Part shown: in pieces, positions 1 through 4,455 of the stretch | How the letters are laid out: each line of letters begins with the position of its first letter | Position numbering within the stretch: position 1 is the stretch's first letter | Assembly (NCBI GenBank): GCA_030018895.1 | Contig: JASEHM010000061.1 | Location: 1 to 6,356 of the forward strand | Direction: 5' to 3' | DNA from: Candidatus Omnitrophota bacterium | GTDB lineage: Bacteria > Omnitrophota > Gorgyraeia > Gygaellales > Profunditerraquicolaceae | DNA length: 6,356 bases | The notes under the pieces: generated by a model | What the model saw: the letters and a program-made list of their open reading frames with translations, nothing else | Databases searched by the model: none | Told to the model about the DNA's origin: nothing | Made by a program: the position numbers and the translations under genes

Positions 1-50
1 CCTTCTGGCTTGCAGGGCTCGCAATGACGGTGTTTTTGTCATTATGACAC
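1..50. repeat. Fragment of a CGTCATTGC-type palindromic repeat
   Basis: CAATGACGG at 22-30 and TGGCTT at 6-11 are shared in the same order with copy B (3617-3625 and 3600-3605). ATGAC (24-28) can pair with GTCAT (38-42), and GTCATTATGAC (38-48) is itself an odd palindrome. The start is cut by the window edge, so the full element cannot be drawn. On the minus strand the core CGTCATTGCGAG resembles a short repeat seen in many bacterial genomes; that link is recollection, not a search. Confidence 0.45.
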
Positions 51-94
51 AATCTGTATGCGCACCCTACGCACACCCTTTGATTTGTAACTTC

Positions 95-164
95 TTAGCT
101 CTTAACTCTTAGTTCTTAGTTCTTAGTTCTTAGTTCTTAGTTCTTAGTTCTTAGTTCTTAGTTC
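95..164. repeat. Heptanucleotide tandem array (TTAGTTC)n
   Basis: Eight perfect head-to-tail TTAGTTC units run from 109 to 164, preceded by two degenerate units, TTAGCTC (95-101) and TTAACTC (102-108). On the transcribed minus strand the unit reads GAACTAA, so each unit brings a TAA in one frame. It is noncoding and lies 78 bases beyond the clpP stop. Its copy number is likely to vary by slippage, by inference from the perfect repeats at one end. Confidence 0.9.
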
Positions 165-183
165 TGCCTTTATAACCCACTGT

Positions 184-231
184 CCCGATTGAATTGGAAA
201 CAGTTTCCCGATTAGAACGGAAACAGTTTCC
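184..231. repeat. 23-base tandem duplication with GGAAACAGTTTCC palindromes
   Basis: Two adjacent 23-base units, 184-206 and 207-229, both start CCCGATT and end GGAAACAGTTT, differing at four positions in between. Each unit, with the next bases, makes the 13-base odd palindrome GGAAACAGTTTCC (196-208 and 219-231). It lies 12 bases downstream of the clpP stop. The palindromes are not followed by a U-tract, so I do not call a terminator. Confidence 0.75.
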
Positions 232-242
232 GCTTCTCGATT

Positions 243-845
243 CTACTTCTGGTTATCAATCACTTCATCAATAATGCCGTATTCTTTAGCTTCAGCTGCT
301 GACATAAAATAATCCCTATCAGTATCTTTCTGGATTTTTTCTACGGACTGGCCTGTATGGGCTGAAAGCATCTCATTAATGCGATCGCGCATTTTTAAAA
401 TCTCTTTAGCGTGACGGGAGATATCCTCTGCGGCGCCCTGGACACCGCCCCAAGGCTGATGAATCATAATCCTTGAATTAGGAAGCGTATGGCGCTTTCC
501 CTTTTTGCCTGCGCACAAAAGAAGAGCCGCAATACTAGATGCCTGGCCCACGCAATAAGTTGCTACATCGCACTTAACAAATTGCATAGTATCATATATC
601 GCAAGGCCTGATGTAACCACCCCGCCGGGAGAATTTATATAAATATTTATATCTTTCTTAGAATCCTCCATCTGCAAAAATAACATCTGCGCAATCGCTA
701 AGTTTGCCACATAATCATCAACAGCAGTGCCGATAAAGATAATGCGCTCTTTTAAAAGGCGGGAATAAATATCATACGCCCGCTCATAACCCCGCGCTGT
801 CTGTTCAATAACCATAGGAACCAACGTCTGATTTTTTATATCCAT
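243..845 (-). CDS. clpP: ATP-dependent Clp protease proteolytic subunit
   Basis: ClpP forms a double-heptamer serine protease chamber fed by ClpX or other AAA+ unfoldases in the cytoplasm. The 200 residues match the family from LVPMVIEQTARGYERAYDIY at the N-terminus to the EYGIIDEV end. The catalytic triad is complete: Ser104 in GQASSIA, His129 in MIHQP and Asp178 in DTDRD, with the same spacing as Ser98/His123/Asp172 of S. aureus ClpP. The short leader (MDIKNQT) leaves little or no propeptide, unlike E. coli. GQASSIAALLLCAGKKGKR replaces the more common GQAASMG-type sequence but keeps the nucleophile elbow. It follows tig across a structured 238-base gap. No clpX is seen in the 242 bases downstream, although it often follows clpP. 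Confidence 0.97.
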   Translation of the reverse strand: MDIKNQTLVPMVIEQTARGYERAYDIYSRLLKERIIFIGTAVDDYVANLAIAQMLFLQMEDSKKDINIYINSPGGVVTSGLAIYDTMQFVKCDVATYCVGQASSIAALLLCAGKKGKRHTLPNSRIMIHQPWGGVQGAAEDISRHAKEILKMRDRINEMLSAHTGQSVEKIQKDTDRDYFMSAAEAKEYGIIDEVIDNQK

Positions 846-849
846 ATTT

Positions 850-855
850 ACCTCC
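850..855 (-). promoter_or_regulatory. Ribosome binding site of clpP
   Basis: GGAGGT on the minus strand lies 4 to 5 bases before the clpP ATG (843-845) and fixes this start. It sits just outside the long inverted repeat, so folding of that repeat would bring the base of the stem within a few bases of the site. Confidence 0.8.
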
Positions 856-860
856 AGTTT

Positions 861-1085
861 AACCCAGATTTTACATTAGGTTTCAAGCCAAAAGGCAGTG
901 GTTTCGTTTCCTTTAACGAAAGCCACGAGGAAAATGGCCTAAATCTTTGTCAGGACAAGGCCTGTGAGCAAAAGAACCGCAGGCGTATTCAGTGCAATAC
1001 GCCGAGGACGCTTTTGCGAGCAAAACGCAGTCATGGCAAAGAGTTAGAGACATTTTACCGAAATCCTAATGCAAATTCTGGGTTT
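861..1085. repeat. Long imperfect inverted repeat filling the tig-clpP gap
   Basis: Outer arms 861-884 and 1060-1084 match at 22 of 24 aligned positions with one extra base. Inner arms 931-956 and 1030-1056 match at about 21 of 26. Inside are GCAAAAG (968-974) with CTTTTGC (1011-1017) and a perfect GGCGTATT (982-989) with AATACGCC (996-1003) around a 6-base loop. The left arm also carries a separate side hairpin (892-927). The whole could fold as one branched stem of about 225 bases, as DNA cruciform or as RNA in the tig-clpP transcript. The right arm ends in the tig stop codon; the left arm ends 5 bases before the clpP ribosome site. No protein-coding potential is convincing. Confidence 0.85.
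892..927. repeat. Palindromic element, copy A (side hairpin)
   Basis: GTGG (898-901) pairs with CCAC (923-926) and TTTCGTT (902-908) with AACGAAA (915-921), with G922 bulged and a 6-base loop. The flanks AAGGCAGTGGTTT and AAAGCCACG are identical to those of copy B at 3588-3644, and the bulged G is in the same place, but the distal stem differs on both sides together (CGTT/AACG here, GGCT/AGCC there). Confidence 0.8.
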
Positions 1086-1962
1086 AGCTAGCCTCTTTCC
1101 ACTCCGCTTCCCTTAACAAAAACTCCATAACAAAACGCGGCATATCATCATTCAAAGGAATATTTTCCTTCTTTGCTACTTCCGAAAGAACTAAATACAC
1201 CCTGACCTGTTCTCTTGCCTTTGGTGTTATTTTCTCAAGCAAGGTTTTCTCCTCGGCCTCTATCACCTCTTTAGAAATCCCTCTTAATGCCAAATCCATT
1301 TTTGCCTGCCTCAACATATCATCAACCTGGCGTTTCAGCAGGCCTTGCGGCACTTTAAAATCAAGGCCATTAGTCAGGCCTTCAATTATTTCATTCTCTA
1401 TTCTTGCGCGCTCCTGATTTTCCTTGTTTATAAAAATCTGCCTTTCCACAATCCTCTCTAATTCTTGCATATTTGGATAGCCTAATGACCTGGCAAACCT
1501 GTCGTCTAACTCATTCGCCTTATGTTGTTCCTTTAAAGAATCAATAGCGCGTTTTATCTCATCAGAAGCCACATTTATTAATCTAAAGTTTACCTTTAGG
1601 TTTTTATAATCTTTTATTGGAATCTCAGGGGATATCTCAACTTTTGCCTTAAAAGAAAGGTTCTCTTTAGTTAATTTTACTTCTGTAATTTCCGGAAGCT
1701 CTATAACATCAAGGCCTTCTGCGTCTATCGCCTTATTATAAACGTCCGGCACCAGCTCCTTAAGAACCTCCTGATGAATAATAGAGCTGTATTGTTTTTC
1801 TATAATATCAGCCGGGGCATGTCCGGGCCTAAACCCATGCACCTTTGCCTCCTTGCTGACTCTTTGAAAAACATCGCTGAATTTATTTTTTACAATCTCA
1901 CCACTTACTTCAATATTTAATTCTCTTTGATTAGAACCTATTTTTTTAATTTCTGTTTTCAT
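1084..1962 (-). CDS. tig: Trigger factor lacking the PPIase domain
   Basis: Trigger factor is the ribosome-bound chaperone that shields nascent chains at the tunnel exit. Residues 1-125 are a clear N-terminal ribosome-binding domain with the signature GFRPGHAP at 43-50, the same positions as GFRKGKVP in E. coli. In the usual plan (about 430 residues) a FKBP-type PPIase domain follows near residue 150. Here, after the linker helix IKRAIDSLKEQHK (136-148), the sequence passes straight to LDDRFARSLGYPNMQELE (152-169), which is normally found after the PPIase domain. The C-terminal arm is also short: IPLNDD (268-273) runs almost directly into a FVMEFLLREAEW end helix (277-288). Total length is 292 residues with no frameshift, so this looks like a working, reduced form. 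AAGGAG lies four to five bases before the ATG. The gene precedes clpP, as often seen. Confidence 0.93.
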   Translation of the reverse strand: MKTEIKKIGSNQRELNIEVSGEIVKNKFSDVFQRVSKEAKVHGFRPGHAPADIIEKQYSSIIHQEVLKELVPDVYNKAIDAEGLDVIELPEITEVKLTKENLSFKAKVEISPEIPIKDYKNLKVNFRLINVASDEIKRAIDSLKEQHKANELDDRFARSLGYPNMQELERIVERQIFINKENQERARIENEIIEGLTNGLDFKVPQGLLKRQVDDMLRQAKMDLALRGISKEVIEAEEKTLLEKITPKAREQVRVYLVLSEVAKKENIPLNDDMPRFVMEFLLREAEWKEAS

Positions 1963-1976
1963 CCCTCTCCTTTTTT

Positions 1977-2027
1977 ACCCCATTACACCCAGAAAGCCCC
2001 GCCTTTTAAGGCGGGGTGTAACGGGGT
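1977..2027. repeat. Nested hairpin between lptB and tig
   Basis: The inner stem pairs CCCCGCC (1997-2003) with GGCGGGG (2010-2016) around TTTTAA. The outer stem pairs 1977-1987 with 2017-2027 at 10 of 11 positions. The element begins right after the lptB stop and ends 14 bases before the tig ATG. No U-rich tract follows the stem on either strand, so it is a poor fit to an intrinsic terminator; it looks more like a short palindromic repeat that could pause polymerase or stabilise the 3' end of the upstream message. Confidence 0.75.
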
Positions 2028-2750
2028 TTACATTCTAAACTTCTCGCCCAGATAAATCTGGCGAGCCTGCGGGTTATTCACTAACTCCTCTGAAGTACCG
2101 GAAATCAAAATTCTGCCTTGGGCAATTAAATATGCCCTGTCAGTTATAGAAAGTGTTTCCCTCACATTGTGGTCAGTAAGCAGCACTCCTAAGCCTTTCC
2201 CTTTCAGTTCTCTTATAATCTCCTGCGCCTCATTCACCACAATCGGGTCTATCCCTGAAAACGGCTCATCTAAAAGTATAAACGACGGATTAGTTACCAA
2301 GGCGCGCGTTATCTCAAGCCGCCTCCTTTCCCCTCCGGATAATGTATAAGCCTTCATTTTAGCAAGATGAGAAATATTTAATTCCTCAAGCAGGCTTTGG
2401 AGCCTTTTTTTTCTTTCCACTTTATTTATAGGCAAGGTCTCTAAAATCGCCGTAATATTCTCTTCAACAGTAAGTTTTCTAAATATAGACGACTCCTGAG
2501 AAAGATAACCTATACCGTAACGGCTGCGCTCATGAATAGGCAGCGCTGTTATGTCATTATTATCAAAAATAATCTTTCCGCGATTAGGCGCGATTATCCC
2601 CACTACCATATAAAAGGTAGTAGTTTTTCCTGCGCCATTAGGACCTAATAAACCGACAATCTCCCCGCGCAGAACCTGCATATCTACGCCTTTGACAACT
2701 TCCCTCCCGTTATAGGATTTGGCTAAATCTTTAATTTCCAGTAAATGCAT
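2028..2750 (-). CDS. lptB: LPS export ABC transporter ATP-binding protein
   Basis: LptB is the cytoplasmic ATPase that, as a dimer bound to LptF and LptG, powers extraction of LPS from the inner membrane. The 240 residues match the family length and carry every ABC element: Walker A GPNGAGKTT (36-44), Q-loop Gln85 in GYLSQE, signature LSGGERRR (137-144), Walker B FILLDEP with Glu162, and switch His194 in LTDHNVRE. LptB-specific stretches include LLGPNGAGKTTTFYM, IGYLSQESSIFRKLTVEEN and the LLTDHNVRETL helix. The ATG lies 20 bases inside the lptCA end, with GAGGG at 2759-2763 eight bases upstream. No lptF or lptG is present in the window, so the membrane partners must be encoded elsewhere. The stop TAA is followed at once by a hairpin. 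Confidence 0.96.
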   Translation of the reverse strand: MHLLEIKDLAKSYNGREVVKGVDMQVLRGEIVGLLGPNGAGKTTTFYMVVGIIAPNRGKIIFDNNDITALPIHERSRYGIGYLSQESSIFRKLTVEENITAILETLPINKVERKKRLQSLLEELNISHLAKMKAYTLSGGERRRLEITRALVTNPSFILLDEPFSGIDPIVVNEAQEIIRELKGKGLGVLLTDHNVRETLSITDRAYLIAQGRILISGTSEELVNNPQARQIYLGEKFRM

Positions 2751-3705
2751 CTTTAATGCCCTCTGTTGAGCAAATAGTCAACTTAGGCCTTCCGGTAAGA
2801 ACAACCTTTTTATCCGAGGCAGTATAGATTGCTTCCTCGCTATAAGAAACATTTTCCCCGCGGATAATCCGGACATTCCCCCTTGCAATAATCCTGTCTA
2901 TTTTACTTCCTGTAAGCCCGGTGCCCTTCTTAGAATTATCTTTAGTTTTATCAGTGCCGGTTGAAATAAAATAAACATCCATTTTATCGCTTAAAATCTC
3001 GGAATTCTGATAGATAACTTTAACATTATTATTAAATTGAGCAATGTTTTTTTCATAATTTATCTCAAGCGGGCCGTTACAGGTAATGGTAATTTCCGGT
3101 TCAATATCTAAACGCACATCGCGTTCTAATATAACCTTTTTTAAATTAGGCTCTCCTTTTGCCCCGGTTGCCTTTACAATCATATCCTCTCTTTTTATGT
3201 TTACTATATCATTTGTCGTAACAACTTCGCCTTTTCTATCCCAGTCCAAAGAATCAGTAGTTAACTCTGTGCCGCCTGAAGTAGTAATCACAACATCCTG
3301 TTCTAGATGAACCTTACCGCTCTCTTTATCGAAATTGCCGGATTCAGCAATAAGCTTAACATCTTCTTCTTTTCCGTAAAGATTCCCTACCACATTCATA
3401 AGCTTTACCTGCTCCTGGAAAATATCAGCTGTTTTAGCAGAGAGGTCCCAGGTTTTCTTGCCTTTTTCTCCGTGACCGGAAATATCAAAATCACTGATTT
3501 GTTGATCTGCCTCAAGAGCTGCTTCTTGAGCGCTAAATGAAGAATTACAAATACCAAAACAAAAAATCAAAAATAGCCACAAGGCACAAGGCAGTGGTTT
3601 GGCTTCGCTCCCCCGCCAATGACGGGGCGATAGCCAAAGCCACGGACAAGAAATTAAATTTATAACTCGTATCTCGCACTTCAGCACTTTCCCTCTAAAC
3701 ATCAT
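2731..3705 (-). CDS. Fused LptC-LptA periplasmic LPS transport protein
   Basis: By family, LptC (inner-membrane anchored) and LptA (periplasmic bridge) pass LPS from the LptB2FG transporter to the outer membrane. This 324-residue protein appears to hold both folds in one chain. Residues about 70-200 follow the LptC pattern: a WDLSAKTADIF strand, then short repeats such as LIAESGNFDKESGKVHLEQDV and TELTTDSLDWDRKGEVVTT. Residues about 203-315 follow the OstA/LptA beta-jellyroll pattern: ITCNGPLEINYEKNIAQF, SDKMDVYF, IDRIIARGNVRI, SEEAIYT, VVLTGRPKL. A hydrophobic segment (41-53) ending SFSA-QEA at 59/60 suits a signal peptide or anchor. Between the basic N-terminus and this segment, about 20 residues (21-40, rich in Trp, Pro and Ser) are encoded by a palindromic repeat at 3588-3644. 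It overlaps kdsC by 11 bases and lptB by 20. The fold split is my reading of short motifs; a long OstA-family protein is the alternative. Confidence 0.8.
   Translation of the reverse strand: MMFRGKVLKCEIRVINLISCPWLWLSPRHWRGSEAKPLPCALWLFLIFCFGICNSSFSAQEAALEADQQISDFDISGHGEKGKKTWDLSAKTADIFQEQVKLMNVVGNLYGKEEDVKLIAESGNFDKESGKVHLEQDVVITTSGGTELTTDSLDWDRKGEVVTTNDIVNIKREDMIVKATGAKGEPNLKKVILERDVRLDIEPEITITCNGPLEINYEKNIAQFNNNVKVIYQNSEILSDKMDVYFISTGTDKTKDNSKKGTGLTGSKIDRIIARGNVRIIRGENVSYSEEAIYTASDKKVVLTGRPKLTICSTEGIKDAFTGN
3588..3644. repeat. Palindromic element inside the lptCA coding region, copy B
   Basis: A nested hairpin: GTGG (3594-3597) pairs with CCAC (3640-3643), TTTGGCT (3598-3604) with AGCCAAA (3632-3638), leaving G3639 bulged, TCG (3605-3607) with CGA (3628-3630), and CCCCG (3611-3615) with CGGGG (3623-3627). 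It shares AAGGCAGTGGTTT and AAAGCCACG with the hairpin at 892-927. The shared span is 57 bases, 19 codons, so the reading frame is kept. A 5-base ACAAG occurs on both sides (3586-3590 and 3646-3650) and might be a target duplication, though it is short enough to be chance. Confidence 0.85.
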
Positions 3706-4234
3706 ACCGCGCTAAAACCTCCTGCCATTTGCTTTGAGATTTCAAAATAAGCTCTGCGACTTCGCGCACAGCGCCTCTGCCGCCCTGCCTATTTGTAATA
3801 TAAGAAGCTGCCTGCTTAATTTCAGGGACCGCATTAAATACTGCTACGCTAAAACCCGCTCTTTTCATCAGGCATAGATCTACAAGATCATCACCAACAA
3901 AACATATCTCATCTATCTTAACCTTGTATTTCTTAAGTATTTTATCTAACACCGCTGTCTTAGGAGAAATATTCTCAAAAATCTCTGCTACCCGCATATC
4001 GCGGCTGCGCGGCTTTATTGTCTTCGAACCTCCTGCCGTGATAAGAACTGTCTTTATCCCTGCAAGCCCAAGAAGATACACCCCTAAACCGTCATGGACA
4101 TCAAAAAATTTTGAATCCTTGCCAGCTGAATCATAAATTATCCGGCCGTCAGTTAAAACGCCGTCAACATCAAGCAATAAAAGTTTTATTTTTTTAGCCT
4201 TTTCTTTTAATTCTTCTGTTATTGAATTTAACAT
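3695..4234 (-). CDS. kdsC: 3-deoxy-D-manno-octulosonate 8-phosphate phosphatase
   Basis: KdsC hydrolyses Kdo 8-phosphate to Kdo and phosphate. It is a small cap-less HAD-superfamily enzyme that works as a tetramer in the cytoplasm. The 179 residues match the family length and order: LLLDVDGVLTDG with the nucleophile Asp22 and Asp24, VHDGLG (47-51), motif II Thr66 in LITAGGS, Lys92, the metal-binding GDDLVD (114-119), and the family-specific C-terminal GGRGAVREV (151-159). Motif II reads TAGGS where the family usually has a TGRxS-like sequence, so the usual Arg is absent; the rest of the site is intact. The ATG at 4234 has no clear Shine-Dalgarno sequence, and the frame closes with TAG at 4250-4252, so there is no earlier ATG. 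The 3' end overlaps lptCA by 11 bases. The neighbouring kdsA and kdsD support the assignment. Confidence 0.92.
   Translation of the reverse strand: MLNSITEELKEKAKKIKLLLLDVDGVLTDGRIIYDSAGKDSKFFDVHDGLGVYLLGLAGIKTVLITAGGSKTIKPRSRDMRVAEIFENISPKTAVLDKILKKYKVKIDEICFVGDDLVDLCLMKRAGFSVAVFNAVPEIKQAASYITNRQGGRGAVREVAELILKSQSKWQEVLARYDV
3718..3723 (-). promoter_or_regulatory. Ribosome binding site of lptCA
   Basis: A full AGGAGG lies on the minus strand inside the end of kdsC, 12 bases before the ATG at 3705. This spacing is long, but a TAG at 3712-3714 in the lptCA frame rules out any earlier start, so the site supports the 3705 ATG (or the adjacent ATG at 3702). Confidence 0.6.
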
Positions 4235-4278
4235 ATTTATGACCGCTAACTATTACGTCCTATCAATTAAATAAAAGT

Positions 4279-4307
4279 ATAATACTTAACGCGAATAAAC
4301 GCTTTAA
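4279..4307 (-). promoter_or_regulatory. Possible sigma-70-type promoter for kdsC-lptCA-lptB
   Basis: On the minus strand TTAAAG (4302-4307, 3 of 6 matches to TTGACA) is 17 bases from TATTAT (4279-4284, 5 of 6 matches to TATAAT); an overlapping TATACT at 4276-4281 is an alternative -10. The -10 is 45 bases before the kdsC ATG. The -35 half lies inside the inverted repeat cluster. The region is AT-rich, so chance matches are likely. Confidence 0.25.
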
Positions 4308-4428
4308 CGCGAATTTTAAGACGCGAATGAACGCGGATTTATTACGAATAAACGCGAATATCCGAATTAGCGTTTATTCGTTTAAAATTAGCGTTTATTT
4401 GCGTTAAAGCATTCATTTGCGTTTTAAC
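4287..4428. repeat. Inverted cluster of GCGTTTATTCGC-type repeats between kdsD and kdsC
   Basis: Variants of an ACGCGAATAAACGC unit lie in one orientation in the left half (4289-4302, 4307-4314, 4321-4335, 4344-4359) and inverted in the right half (4369-4382, 4390-4405, 4411-4425). Two stems result. An inner perfect 12-base pair joins 4344-4355 to 4370-4381 across 14 bases. An outer pair joins 4288-4313 to 4398-4423 with 22 of 26 positions matching, the four mismatches all being transitions. There is no open frame of note. I take it as a dispersed intergenic repeat family, by inference; only this copy is visible here. Confidence 0.75.
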
Positions 4429-4455
4429 AATTCTTATTTAGCAAGCAAAGCACTA

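Noticed and set aside
95..164. CRISPR array
   Set aside because: The units are 7 bases with no spacers, so it is a simple tandem repeat.
913..1053. Small minus-strand open frame of 46 codons (ATG at 1053, TAA at 913-915), with several cysteines
   Set aside because: It lies wholly inside the long inverted repeat, has no ribosome site before its ATG, and its composition follows from the palindrome. No recognisable motif.
861..1085. tRNA or other known RNA gene in the tig-clpP gap
   Set aside because: The fold is a long branched stem; no cloverleaf with a T-loop GTTCRANNC or a CCA end could be found, and I do not recognise a riboswitch core.
1977..2027. Intrinsic terminator after lptB
   Set aside because: The stem is strong, but neither strand has the U-rich tract directly after it.
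4287..4428. CRISPR array or replication origin iterons
   Set aside because: Units are short, unevenly spaced and in both orientations, with no unique spacers of constant length and no replication gene nearby.
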